From Pseudonocardia sp. CNS-004 (lineage in GTDB: Bacteria; Actinomycetota; Actinomycetes; Mycobacteriales; Pseudonocardiaceae), in assembly GCA_001942185.1 (NCBI GenBank), contig MKJV01000103.1, positions 1 through 63,398 on the forward strand: a stretch of 63,398 nucleotides of DNA. The letters run 5' to 3'. Shown here piece by piece: positions 25,285 to 34,240 of the stretch (position 1 is its first letter; each line of letters starts with the position of its first letter). Position numbers and translations under genes: made by a program. Under the pieces are notes generated by a model that ran no database searches, was not told where the DNA came from, and worked only from the letters and a program-made list of their open reading frames with translations.

Positions 25285-26156
25285 TCACCTGCCCGCGAAG
25301 TCGAGCAGCTGGTCAAGGCTGGTGAACATCGCGAAGGCATCGAAGTACGCCTCATCAACACCGGAGTCGGCGTATCGCTTCAGCTGGTCCGCCACCGAGT
25401 CGACGGACGTGCCCGGATCGAGGTTGATCCGCATGGCCGTCTTCAGCGCGTCGGGATCGCGGCCGGCGTCCTGCGCCGCGCGACCGACCACAGGCGGCCG
25501 GCGCCCTCGTCCTGACTGCTGACCGACGCGGCGGGCGCCGGTCCTTCGACCCCGAGCCAGCCGACCCCGCTGCGGCCGACCCGGCGCATCGCGGCCTCGC
25601 TGGCACCGCCGATCCAGACGGGTGGCCCGCCCACCTGGACCGGGCGGAGGCCGGCGTGGACCGGTGGCATGGTGAAGAACTCGCTGTCCCAGGACACCGG
25701 ACTGGTCGTCCACCACGCGTGCAGGAACGCCAGCGTGTCATCGAGCATCTTGCCGCGCCGCTGCCAGTCCGCGTTGCGGGCCACGCCGTACTCCTGCTTC
25801 ATCCACCCCAGCCCCACACCCACGCCGAGGCGGCCGTCGCTGAGCACGTCGAGCGTGGTCAGCTGCCGGGCCAGGTGCGGCGGCTCGTAGTAGAACGTGC
25901 TGAGCGTGCTGGTGTTCAGGCGCACCCGACTGGTCGCCGCCGCGGCGACGGTCAACAGCAGCACCGGATCGAAGGAGCGGGCCATCTGCGGCCCTCGGGC
26001 CAGATAGTTGCTACCCACATCAACCGGCGTGACCAGGCGATCGCCGACCCACAGGGCGTCGTAGCCAAGGTCCTCGACTCCGCGGACGAAAGCGCTCAGG
26101 GCGGAGGCGCCGCTGACGGCGGGCCCGACAAGGGGAATCATGAAGCCGAGCTGCAT
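25285..26156 (-). CDS. F420-type luciferase-like monooxygenase, frameshifted
   Basis: ATG 26156 gives MQLGFMIPLVGPAVSGASAL; the TIM-barrel signatures are VEDLGYDALWVGDRLVTPV, LTTLDVLSDGRLGVGVGLGW, PVQVGGPPVWIGGASEAAMR and RVGRSGVGWLGVEG. One base is lost near 25505; the true C-terminus in the next frame reads DALKTAMRINLDPGTSVDSV to YFDAFAMFTSLDQLLDFAGR. Length about 290 residues. It lies inside an operon of NADPH:F420 reductase-like genes, which could supply reduced cofactor (inference). Confidence 0.87.
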
Positions 26157-26278
26157 TGCGATGAGCCTCCTCAGGCGAGATTTTTCGCCACTGTGGATAT
26201 CCGACATCTGCGATTCGGTGGTCCACGAACCCGTCAGCGCGCACGGCGTCCTGTTCGCCGACTGCTCAGCCCAGGGGG

Positions 26279-26902
26279 TCAGTCCGTAAATTCGTCGACG
26301 CCCAGGGCGAAGTTCCCGTGGCCGATCCCGTTGCCCGCGAGGCCTACCGTGAGCACGCCCGCTCCTTCCAGCCAGTGCGCCATCTTCAGGCCGCCGACGT
26401 CCAGCGGGCGCAGTCCGAGGCTCTCGATGAATGCCGCAACGTCCGCCTTGGCCTGCGGGTTGTCGCCGGCGAAGAAGACGTCGGGCCGGCCCTTCTCCAG
26501 GACGCCACGGAAGATGGTGTTGAAGGCCTTGAACACGCTGACGCCGGCCGGGGCGATCTTGGCGACCTCCTGCGCGATCGAGGTCTCCTCGCTGTGGGCC
26601 AGCCCGTCGAACGTGGCGTTGAAGGGGTTGCTGATGTCGATGATGATCTTGCCCGCGAGAGCGTCTCCGTACTCGGCGACGGTCGGAACGACACCGGCGT
26701 ACAACAGGGCCGTGATGACGATGTCCCCGGCCGGGACGGCGCCCCACTCACCTGTCGTCGCGCCGCCGCCCAGAGCCTTGGCCAGGTCATCGGCCTTGGA
26801 CTGATCGCGAGCCATGATCTCGACGGTGTTGCCGCCCGCTACCGCGCGCGTGCCGATCGTGCGGGCCATGTTCCCCGCACCGATGAACGTGATGCTGCTC
26901 AT
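26279..26902 (-). CDS. NADPH-dependent F420 reductase-like oxidoreductase
   Basis: An intact 207-residue protein: MSSITFIGAGNMARTIGTRA, VEIMARDQSKADDLAKALGG, GKIIIDISNPFNATFDGLAH, VFKAFNTIFRGVLEKGRPDV and IESLGLRPLDVGGLKMAHWL. It is the closest relative in the window of the product of 24584-25207, pointing to tandem duplication with a monooxygenase gene now in between. It is the second gene of the operon after the SDR at 26971. Confidence 0.9.
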   Translation of the reverse strand: MSSITFIGAGNMARTIGTRAVAGGNTVEIMARDQSKADDLAKALGGGATTGEWGAVPAGDIVITALLYAGVVPTVAEYGDALAGKIIIDISNPFNATFDGLAHSEETSIAQEVAKIAPAGVSVFKAFNTIFRGVLEKGRPDVFFAGDNPQAKADVAAFIESLGLRPLDVGGLKMAHWLEGAGVLTVGLAGNGIGHGNFALGVDEFTD

Positions 26903-26970
26903 GATCCGTGCTCTCTTCCCGTTCTCGAGGCGCCTGTTCTCCGGGCGCCGCTCTGACTCGTTTGTGTGGT

Positions 26971-27704
26971 TCAGATGGCGGTCGTGCCGCCGTCGGCGAC
27001 CAGCTCCAGGCCGTTGACGTAGCTGGAGTCGTCGGAGGCGAGGAACAGGGCGATGCTGGCGATCTCTTCGGGGCGGCCCATCGTTCCGCGAGGGATGAGG
27101 GACTCGAATGCGGCCCGCGTTGCCTCGTCGAACAGCTCTTCCTGTTTGGCGGTGCCGACCTGGCCGGGGGTCAGGACGTTGACCCGGATCTTGCGGTCGC
27201 GCAGCTCGTTGAGCCAGACGCGGGCAAAGGCCTGCTGGACGGCTTTGCTTCCCGCGTAGAGGCTCCAGCCGGGGAAGGCGCCGAGGGAGGCGTTGGAACC
27301 GGTCATGATGATCGAGCCGTTGTCGTTGATCAGCGGCAGCGCCTTCTGCACGGTGAACAGGGTGCCGCGCGCGTTGAGCGAGAAGGAGCGTTCGAACTGT
27401 TCCTCGGTGATCTCGCCGAGGACGGCGGGTTCGCCCAACCCGGCGCTCGCCCACAACACGTCGATCGAGCCCTTTTCGCGCTTGACGGTGTCGTACAAGC
27501 GGTCCAGGTCGTCCAGGTCGCCGCGTCACCCTGGACGGCGGTGACGTTGCGGCCGATCAGCGTGACGGCGTCGTCCAGTGCAATCTGTCGCCGGGCCTGG
27601 ATGAAGACGTGCGCCCCTTCCTCGACGAACAGCTTGGCCCCGGCCAGTGCCAGGCCGGCGGACCCGCCGGTGATCACCGCGACCTTGCCATCGAGCTTTC
27701 CCAC
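26971..27704 (-). CDS. Short-chain dehydrogenase, first gene of the LysR-linked operon, frameshifted
   Basis: GTG 27704 is chosen because a GAAGGAG site lies 5-6 nt upstream. It reads GKLDGKVAVITGGSAGLALA, then ARRQIALDDAVTLIGRNVTA. A shift near 27527 leads to LYDTVKREKGSIDVLWASAG, IIMTGSNASLGAFPGWSLYA (Ser and Tyr), GSKAVQQAFARVWLNELRDR (Lys) and VNGLELVADGG. It is a classical SDR of about 244 residues with unknown substrate. It faces the LysR gene across 198 nt, which holds a perfect palindrome. Confidence 0.87.
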
Positions 27705-27770
27705 GGTCACTCCTTCGAGATGACGGGTTTCCAAAACGGGAACGGAAGGTCCCACTTCTTGATGTGCCGG

Positions 27771-27789
27771 ATTCGGGCCCTGCCCGAAT
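27771..27789. promoter_or_regulatory. Candidate LysR operator
   Basis: The palindrome with arms ATTCGGG (27771-27777) and CCCGAAT (27783-27789) around CCCTG lies midway between the LysR gene (27903) and the SDR operon start (27704). Spacing and symmetry fit a LysR-type recognition site controlling both directions. Confidence 0.5.
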
Positions 27790-27902
27790 TCTTGTACCGA
27801 GTTCCTTCGGCTCCATGAACGATGCCATTGGCCTGATCGGGAGTCCAAGACCTGTTTCAGCCGTGGTGATACCCTCGAGGCATTGCCGGACCGGGAGGCC
27901 CC

Positions 27903-28847
27903 GTGGATCTGGACCTGCGTAAGCTGCGCTACTTCGTCGCCGTCGCCGACAGGCTGCACTTCGGCCGCGCCGCCGATGAGCTGCACATCGCGCAGCCGGC
28001 GCTCAGCCGGCAGATCCGCGCGCTGGAACAGGATCTCGGCGCCTCCCTGTTCACCAGGGACAGCCACGGCGTCACGTTGACTGACGCGGGCCGACAGCTG
28101 TTGGACGACGCCGGTCCGCTGCTCGCCTCCGCGCACGCGGTCCGGCGCCGGGTGTCCGTGGCAGAACGCGGCGGCCAGCGGCTGGTGGTCGGCTTTCGGG
28201 CCGGTATCCCGGTCATCCCTACGGCGCGGGCGTCGGGTACAGCATCCGGACGTGGTCGTGGACGTGCAGCGGATCGAATGGGACGACCAGGCCCGGATGC
28301 TGCTCGACGGCCGCATCGACGTCGGCTATGTGCGGCTGCCCATCGACGAGACCGGCCTGCGCGTGACCCCGCTGTACACCGAGCCGCTCATGGTGGTGCT
28401 GCCCGCCGATCACCGGTTGGCCGGCAAGGAGGAGGTCACCGAGGCCGACCTGGCCGGTGAGCCGCTGGTCTGGCATGCCGACCCGAGCACGCAGCCCACC
28501 AGCGCCCGCACCCCGACTCCGGGCTCCGGGCGCGCGGGGTGGAGGAGAAGCTCGAGTACGTCGCGGCCGGCCGGGGCATCTCGTTCGTGGCGCGTTCGGA
28601 GACCGTGTTCTACTCACGTCCGGACATCCGGTACGTGCCCGTCCCGGACCTGGCGCCCGACCAGGTATTCGTCGCGATGGCGGCGTCGCGCACCTCGCCG
28701 TTGGCCGACGACTTCTTCGCCGCGGCTCAGGCGACGGCCGAGATCACGGCGGAGTGCGGGAACTACGACATGTGGCAGCTCGGAAGCGACGTCGGTGGAT
28801 CGGCACGAGATCGCGCTGATCGCCCCGGCGAGGGCGCACAGCCGTAG
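27903..28847 (+). CDS. LysR family transcriptional regulator, frameshifted
   Basis: GTG 27903 gives MDLDLRKLRYFVAVADRLHF, winged helix GRAADELHIAQPALSRQIRA, then LEQDLGASLFTRDSHGVTLT. Shifts near 28213 and 28525 break the effector domain, whose parts read VVVDVQRIEWDDQARMLLDG, VGYVRLPIDETGLRVTPLYT, LMVVLPADHRLAGKEEV and, last, LEYVAAGRGISFVARSE. The repaired protein has about 310 residues. It probably controls the divergent SDR/F420-reductase operon. The gene is followed by a strong inverted repeat (28859-28922). Confidence 0.88.
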
Positions 28848-28858
28848 CTCGGATCGAT

Positions 28859-28922
28859 CGATCGTTGCGAGGTCGGCCGATCCGCCCTGGTGAGGGCGCT
28901 GAACCGGACCTCGCAACGATCG
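28859..28922. terminator. Long inverted repeat after the LysR gene, probable terminator
   Basis: CGATCGTTGCGAGGTC (28859-28874) and its exact complement GACCTCGCAACGATCG (28907-28922) form a 16-bp stem with a 32-nt loop, starting 11 nt after the LysR stop; GCGAGTCGCG, the repeat motif of 3491-3625 and 34076-34205, directly follows. It separates LysR transcription from the riboswitch-glyA unit. There is no U-tract, as usual for actinobacteria. Confidence 0.65.
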
Positions 28923-28965
28923 CGAGTCGCGGCCGGGGCGATCCTCGAGCCCTGCTACCGTGACG

Positions 28966-29043
28966 CCGGGCCGTGACTGGCGCGCTGGGATGGGATCGAC
29001 CATCGGGGAGCGGCCCGACCACGAGTGCCGTGCGCCTGGGCCG
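28966..29043 (+). promoter_or_regulatory. ZTP (pfl) riboswitch upstream of glyA
   Basis: The conserved ZTP-riboswitch blocks appear in order: GGGCCGTGACTGGCGCG (28968-28984), then GGGATCGACCATCGGGGAGC (28992-29011) with GGCCC pairing back to the first block (pseudoknot P1/P2 region), then the 3' block GCGCCTGGGC (29032-29041). Known ZTP riboswitches sense the folate-stress alarmone ZTP/ZMP and turn on one-carbon genes, of which glyA is a classic target. The glyA start is 25 nt downstream. Confidence 0.85.
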
Positions 29044-29067
29044 TCCACCTCGACCAGGAGGTCGGCC

Positions 29068-30484
29068 ATGACGGCTGCCCAGCATGCAGACACCGCCTTC
29101 CGCGCAGGCCTCGACGCCGTCCGGGCCGTCGAGCCGCGCATCGCCGAGATGATCGGCCAGGAGCTGACCGCCCAGCGCGAGTCGCTCAAGCTCATCGCCA
29201 GCGAGAACTACGCCTCCCCCGCCACGTTGCTCGCCATGGGCAACTGGCTCAGCGACAAGTACGCGGAAGGCACCGTGGGCCGGCGCTTCTACGCCGGCTG
29301 CCAGCAGGTCGACACCATCGAGGCGATCGCGGCCGAGCACGCGCGGGAGCTGTTCGGCGCCCACCACGCTACGTGCAGCCGCACTCCGGGATCGACGCCA
29401 ACCTCGTCGCGTTCTGGGCGGTACTCGCCCAGCGGGTGGAGGCCCCGGCGCTCCACAGGCTCGAGGCCCGCCACGTCAACGACCTCGCCGAGGACGACTG
29501 GGAGGCCCTGCGCCACGAGCTGGGCGAGCAGCGGATGCTCGGCATGTCGCTCGACGCGGGCGGCACCTCACCCACGGCTTCCGGCCCAACATCTCGGGCA
29601 AGATGTTCCACCAGCGCAGCTACGGAACCGACCCGGCCACCGGCCTGCTCGACTACGCGGCCCTGCGCGCCACCGCACGCGAGTTCCGCCCCCTGATCAT
29701 CGTCGGCGGCTACTCCGCCTACCCGCGCCGCGTCGACTTCGCGAAGCTGCGCGAGATCGCCGACGAGGTCGGCGCCACCCTGCTCGTCGACATGGCGCAC
29801 TTCGCCGGCCTCGTCGCCGGCAAGGTCCTCACCGGCGACTTCGACCCGGTGCCGCACGCACAGATCGTCACGACCACCACGCACAAATCGCTGCGCGGGC
29901 CCCGCGGCGGCATGGTGCTGTGCGACGACGAGCTCGCCGAGCACGTCGACCGCGGGTGCCCGATGGTCCTGGGCGGGCCGCTGCCGCACGTCATGGCGGC
30001 CAAGGCGGTGGCGCTCGCCGAGGCGCGCACGCCCGGGTTCGCCGGCTACGCCCAGCGGGTCGTGGACAACGCGCGCGCCCTCGCCGACGGGCTGCTGCGC
30101 CGCGGCGCGCAGCTCGTCACCGGCGGCACCGACAACCACATCGTGCTGCTCGACGTGTCCGGGTACGGGCTCACCGGCCGGCAGGCCGAGGCCGCCCTGC
30201 TCGACGCCGGCATCGTCACCAACCGCAACGCCGTCCCGCAGGACCCCAACGGCGCCTGGTACACCTCGGGCATCCGGCTCGGAACGCCCGCGCTCACCAC
30301 CCGCGGCCTCGGCACCGCCGAGATGGACGAGATCGCCGAACTGATCACGACCGTCCTCGCGAACACCGACGCCGGCACCTCGAAGGCCCGCTACACCCTC
30401 GACGCCGGGGTCTCCGCGAAGGTGGCCGGGCGGGCGTCCGACCTGCTCGGCGCCCACCCGCTCTACCCGGAGATCACACTCTGA
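29068..30484 (+). CDS. glyA: Serine hydroxymethyltransferase, frameshifted
   Basis: ATG 29068 follows an AGGAGG site. N-terminal signatures are RESLKLIASENYASPATLLA and YAEGTVGRRFYAGCQQVDTI; the PLP-lysine is in TTTTHKSLRGPRGG; VDMAHFAGLVAG supplies the cofactor Asp and His. Two bases are missing, both in CC runs: about 29371 (restoring HHAYVQPHSGIDAN) and about 29575 (restoring GGHLTHGFRPNISG). A roughly 40-residue segment (VEAPALHRLEARHVNDLAED) between them marks the longer actinobacterial GlyA subtype of about 470 residues. The enzyme converts serine and tetrahydrofolate to glycine and methylene-THF. Confidence 0.95.
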
Positions 30485-30523
30485 CCCACCCCGGGCGGAC
30501 CGGCCTGCGGGCGGGTACGCAGC

Positions 30524-30552
30524 GGTCGACGGCGCACGCCGCGCCGTCGACC
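30524..30552. terminator. Bidirectional hairpin terminator
   Basis: GGTCGACGGCGC and GCGCCGTCGACC form a perfect 12-bp stem with a 5-nt loop, between the convergent glyA and alpha/beta-hydrolase genes. Confidence 0.7.
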
Positions 30553-30599
30553 GCGGAACCGGCGGCGCGACGCCATTCGGAGCGCGGTCCGACCGTCGG

Positions 30600-31379
30600 T
30601 CAAGCGACCGCCCGGGTCCGGCGAACCGGCATCAACGTCGCCGGGGGACCCTCCGCGTCGAGGAAGTCGAGCACCGTCCGAGCCGTCACGTCGGGCCGTT
30701 CGATCGGCAACGCGTGCGACGCGCCGGGAACGATCGACAGCTGACCGGCCGGCAGCGCCTCGTACATCTCGCACGTGTGGGCGAGCAGGACGGCGTCGTC
30801 GTCGCCCGCCATCACCAGCGTCGGCGCCGTGATCCGGCCGAGATCGTCGGTGGTCAGTGTCGGCTCGGTGGTCGCCATCGCCATGAACTTCTCGAAGACC
30901 TCGCCGAAGTGCTCTCCTCCGTCGGGCGAGCGCTGCGCGTACGCCCCGACGATGGCACTGGCGAACGGTGAGTCCTCGGGAATGTCGAGGCCGCCGATGC
31001 CGTCGTGGTGGAAGTTCGCCCCGATCACCACCATGCGGTCGACGAGCTCGGGCCGGTGCAGGGCGACGAGCAGGCCGATGATGCCTCCGTCGCTCCAACC
31101 GACCAGATGCGCCGGCCCGCCGACGACCGCCTCGAGCACGCCGGTCGTCTCCGCCGCCATGTCCTCGTAGTGGAACGGTGCCGCGCTGTCGGCCGTGTAC
31201 CCGTGGCCGCGGCGGTCGAAAGCGACGAGGCGGTGCCGCTCGGCCAGCGGCGCGCCGATGGCCTCGAGCAGCAGGTCGCTGTTCGACATCCCGCCGTGCA
31301 GCAGGAGGATCGTCGCCGGTCCGCTTCCTCGCTGGTCCACCCAGGTCGGATGCCGACCGATGTCGAGGTACTCGCCCAT
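30600..31379 (-). CDS. Alpha/beta hydrolase
   Basis: An intact 259-residue hydrolase: oxyanion region ILLLHGGMSNSDLLLEAIGA, nucleophile elbow LVGWSDGGIIGLL (Ser in G-x-S-x-G), acid residue in TLVMAGDDDAVL, His in PGASHALPIERP. No signal peptide, so a cytoplasmic esterase- or dienelactone hydrolase-type enzyme of unknown substrate. It follows hemH by 64 nt on the same strand and could be the end of that operon. Confidence 0.9.
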   Translation of the reverse strand: MGEYLDIGRHPTWVDQRGSGPATILLLHGGMSNSDLLLEAIGAPLAERHRLVAFDRRGHGYTADSAAPFHYEDMAAETTGVLEAVVGGPAHLVGWSDGGIIGLLVALHRPELVDRMVVIGANFHHDGIGGLDIPEDSPFASAIVGAYAQRSPDGGEHFGEVFEKFMAMATTEPTLTTDDLGRITAPTLVMAGDDDAVLLAHTCEMYEALPAGQLSIVPGASHALPIERPDVTARTVLDFLDAEGPPATLMPVRRTRAVA

Positions 31380-31443
31380 GGCTCCTCCGCCCCGGCGCGC
31401 ACGCCGGGACGGCGAGGGTAGTCCGGTGCCGGTGGCCGGGGCA

Positions 31444-32502
31444 CTACCCCGGTCGGACCGGGCGCTGCGCCGGCCGGCAGCAGTCGACGGCGCACGGCAC
31501 GCCGTTGACCGTGGACCCGTCGGCGGCGACGGCACCGAGCGAGCGCGGGGCGGCGTCGTGCAGGTGCTCGGCCACGAGTTCGGCGACCATGTCGGCGAAC
31601 CGCGGGTCCGGGCCCGCCGTCCCGGCGCGGACGAAGCCCATACCCAGTTCCTCGGCGCGCTCGCGGGCCTCGGTGTCGAGGTCCCAGATCACCTCGACGT
31701 GGTCGGACACGAACCCGATCGGCGCCACCACCACGGCACGCACGCCGCGCGCGTGCAGTGCGTCGATGTGGTCGACGATGTCCGGCTCGAGCCACGGCAC
31801 CTGCGGCGGCCCGGAACGCGACTGCCACACCACGTCGTGCTCCTCGGCACCCAGCTCGGCCGCAACGAGCCGGGCGGCCTCGGCGACCTGCCGGGAGTAC
31901 CGGTGCCCGCCATCCCCGGGCGGCCCGGCCGCCGCATCGGCGGCGACGGGCACCGAGTGCGCGGTGAACACGATCCGCGCCGCGTCCCGCAGGTCCGCGG
32001 GCAACGTGGCCCGCGCGGCGCGCACGGCGTCGGCGTTCGCGGCGACGAACAGCGGGTGGTCGAAGAAAAGGCGGATCTTCACCAGCTCGGGCGCGCCGTC
32101 GCCCACGGCCTTGCGGGCACGCGCGATGTCCTCGTGGTACTGCCGGCACGCCGAATAGCCGCCGTACGCGCTGGTGGCGAACACGAGAGCCCGCCGCACC
32201 CCGTCACGGGCCATCTCCGCGACCGTCTCCTCCACCATCGGGTGCCAGTTGCGGTTCCCGAAGTACACCGGCACGTCGATCCGTTCACGGACGGCCGCGA
32301 TGATCTCCCGATTGCGGGCGTTGAGCGGGCTGACGCCGCCGAAGTGCTGGTAGTGCTCCTCCACGGCGTCCAGCCGCTCCGGTGGCACACCACGTCCGCG
32401 GACGACGTTCTCGAGGAACGGACGGACGTCGGCAGGGCCCTCCGGGCCACCGAACGACAACACCAGCAGGGCGTCGAACTCACTCACAGACGCATTAGAC
32501 AC
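31444..32502 (-). CDS. hemH: Ferrochelatase (coproporphyrin ferrochelatase in actinobacteria)
   Basis: The 352-residue protein starts (GTG 32502, or GTG 32487 as alternative) with FDALLVLSFGGPEGPADVRP and carries PVYFGNRNWHPMVEETVAEM, ATSAYGGYSACRQYHEDIAR, IVFTAHSVPVAAD (catalytic His) and VVAPIGFVSDHVEVIWDLDT (metal Glu). The C-terminus has CAVDCC, the cysteines that ligate a [2Fe-2S] cluster in actinobacterial ferrochelatases. It inserts iron into coproporphyrin III in the Gram-positive haem route. It overlaps inhA by 8 nt, as hemZ follows inhA in Mycobacterium tuberculosis. Confidence 0.95.
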   Translation of the reverse strand: MSNASVSEFDALLVLSFGGPEGPADVRPFLENVVRGRGVPPERLDAVEEHYQHFGGVSPLNARNREIIAAVRERIDVPVYFGNRNWHPMVEETVAEMARDGVRRALVFATSAYGGYSACRQYHEDIARARKAVGDGAPELVKIRLFFDHPLFVAANADAVRAARATLPADLRDAARIVFTAHSVPVAADAAAGPPGDGGHRYSRQVAEAARLVAAELGAEEHDVVWQSRSGPPQVPWLEPDIVDHIDALHARGVRAVVVAPIGFVSDHVEVIWDLDTEARERAEELGMGFVRAGTAGPDPRFADMVAELVAEHLHDAAPRSLGAVAADGSTVNGVPCAVDCCRPAQRPVRPG

Positions 32503-33271
32503 CTATGGCGTGGAAGCCCCCGTCGGCCCACACCATCGACCCGGTCGTGGCCGGCATCCAGTCCGAGAGCATCGCGCAGACCGTCTTCGCCACCGGCACC
32601 GGATCGTTGACGTCCCAGCCCAGCGGCGCACGGCCGTCCCAGGCGTCCTCGAACGCGGCGAAGCCCGGGATCGACTTCGCCGCCATCGTGCGCACCGGCC
32701 CGGCCGCGCACAGGTTGACGCGGATGCCCTTCGGTCCCAGGTCGCGGGCCAGGTAGCGGGTGACGGACTCCAGCGTCGACTTCGCGACGCCCATCCAGTC
32801 GTACGCGGGCCAGGCCTGCCGGTTGTCGAAGTCCATCCCGACGATCGAGCTGCCCGGCCCGAGCAGCGGCAACAGCGCGGTGGACAGCGACTTGAACGAG
32901 TAGGCGCTCACCTGGATCGTCTGCGCGACGTCCTCCCACGGTGCCCCCATGAACGCGCCCTCGCCCAGGCAGGACGCCGGCGCGAAGCCGATGGAGTGCA
33001 GCACGCCGTCCAACCCGGGATCGTCACCGAGGTGCGGCGAGACGCGCTCGACGAGCGTGTCGAGGTGTTCCTGGTTGGCCACGTCCAGCTCCACGACCGG
33101 CGCAGGCTGCGGCAGCCGCTGCGCGATCCGCTCCACCAGCCGCAGCCGGCCGAACCCGGTGAGCACGACCTGCGCACCCTGCTCCTGCGCCACCTTCGCC
33201 ACGTGGAAGCCCAGCGAGGCGTCGGTGATCACCCCGGTGATGAGCAGGCGCTTGCCGTCGAGCAGTCCCAT
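32495..33271 (-). CDS. inhA: Enoyl-ACP reductase (InhA/FabI type)
   Basis: An intact 258-residue protein: LLDGKRLLITGVITDASLGF (NADH-binding), VVLTGFGRLRLVERIAQRLP, LDGVLHSIGFAPASCLGEGA, SAYSFKSLSTALLPLLG, IVGMDFDNRQAWPAYDWMGV with the catalytic Tyr and, a few residues later, Lys in AKSTLESVTRYLARDLGPKG, and VWADGGFHAIGV at the end. The T-G-F-G and D-W-M-G-V-A-K patterns are InhA-like rather than the general FabI type. It performs the last reduction of fatty-acid (FAS-II) elongation. Operon fabG-inhA-hemH. Confidence 0.95.
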   Translation of the reverse strand: MGLLDGKRLLITGVITDASLGFHVAKVAQEQGAQVVLTGFGRLRLVERIAQRLPQPAPVVELDVANQEHLDTLVERVSPHLGDDPGLDGVLHSIGFAPASCLGEGAFMGAPWEDVAQTIQVSAYSFKSLSTALLPLLGPGSSIVGMDFDNRQAWPAYDWMGVAKSTLESVTRYLARDLGPKGIRVNLCAAGPVRTMAAKSIPGFAAFEDAWDGRAPLGWDVNDPVPVAKTVCAMLSDWMPATTGSMVWADGGFHAIGV

Positions 33272-33300
33272 GGAAGCCTTCCAGGTCGATGGAGGGGGGA

Positions 33301-34011
33301 TCAGTGACCCATGCCGAGGCCGCCGTCGACGGGGATGACCGCTCCCGTGACGTAGCCGGCGGCATCGGAGCCCAGCCAGGTGACGGCCGAGGCGATCTCG
33401 TCGGCGTCGGCGTAGCGGCCGAGCGGGATCTGGCCGAGGATCTCCGCGCGGCGGGCGTCCGGCAGGGCACGGGTCATGTCGGTGTCGACGAAGCCGGGCG
33501 CCACGACGTTCGCGGTGATGCCGCGCGAGCCCAGCTCACGGGCGATCGAACGGGCCAGCCCGACGAGCCCCGCCTTCGACGCGGCGTAGTTCACCTGACC
33601 CGCGGAACCGGTGAGGCCCACGACGCTGGAGATGAACACCATCCGCCCGGACTTGGCCCGCAGCATCCCGCGCGAGGCGCGCTTGGCCACCCGGTAGGCA
33701 GCGGTGAGGTTGGCGTCGACGACCTTGGTGAACGACTCCTCGCTCATCCGCATGAGCAGCGTGTCGTCGTTCATCCCGGCGTTGGACACGAGCACCTGCA
33801 CGGGCCCGTGCTTCTCCTCGACCTCGGTGAACGCGGCGTCCACGGCCGCGGAGTCGGTGACGTCGCACTGCACCGGGAGCAGCTCCCCCGGCAGCCCGTC
33901 GGCACCACTGCGGTGGGTGACCGCCACCTGGTCCCCCTGCGCCGCGAACGCCTTCGCGATCGCGAGCCCGATCCCCCGGTTGCCTCCGGTCACCAGCACG
34001 CTGCGTCCCAC
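33301..34011 (-). CDS. fabG: Beta-ketoacyl-ACP reductase (FabG1/MabA)
   Basis: An intact 236-residue SDR: SVLVTGGNRGIGLAIAKAFA, AVTHRSGADGLPGELLPVQC, VLVSNAGMNDDTLLMRMSEE, VFISSVVGLTGSAGQVNYAA (Ser and Tyr), SKAGLVGLARSIARELGSRG (Lys) and VTGAVIPVDGGLGMGH. The short NADP loop THRSG and the position directly upstream of inhA identify MabA/FabG1, the NADPH-dependent ketoacyl reductase of FAS-II. The gap of 29 nt to inhA fits co-transcription. Confidence 0.94.
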   Translation of the reverse strand: MGRSVLVTGGNRGIGLAIAKAFAAQGDQVAVTHRSGADGLPGELLPVQCDVTDSAAVDAAFTEVEEKHGPVQVLVSNAGMNDDTLLMRMSEESFTKVVDANLTAAYRVAKRASRGMLRAKSGRMVFISSVVGLTGSAGQVNYAASKAGLVGLARSIARELGSRGITANVVAPGFVDTDMTRALPDARRAEILGQIPLGRYADADEIASAVTWLGSDAAGYVTGAVIPVDGGLGMGH

Positions 34012-34075
34012 GCGCCCACCCTATGGGGCCCGCCCGCCACCGAGCGACACCGGCTCGCCGACGCGCACGCCCGCC

Positions 34076-34205
34076 GCGACTCGCGTGCGCTGACACCGCG
34101 ACTCGCGTGCGCTGACACCGCGACTCGCGTGCGCTGACACCGCGACTCGCGTGCACGGAGAGCGCGACTCGCGGGAGATCGGGGGCTGCCCCTCCCGCGA
34201 GTCGC
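34076..34205. repeat. Tandem 22-bp repeats and hairpin of the GCGACTCGCG family
   Basis: A 22-bp unit starting GCGACTCGCG is repeated at 34076, 34098 and 34120, with a degenerate fourth unit at 34142. A perfect 14-bp stem follows (GCGACTCGCGGGAG at 34164-34177 with CTCCCGCGAGTCGC at 34192-34205). It lies between the VWA gene and fabG on the same strand. Its motif matches 3491-3625. The family is probably intergenic repeat DNA; no coding content. Confidence 0.8.
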
Positions 34206-34240
34206 GGTGTCGATGCGCTCGAGTCGCGTGCTGCGTGCGC

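Noticed and set aside
34076..34205. CRISPR-like array
   Set aside because: The 22-bp units are directly adjacent with no spacers, and no cas genes are in the window.
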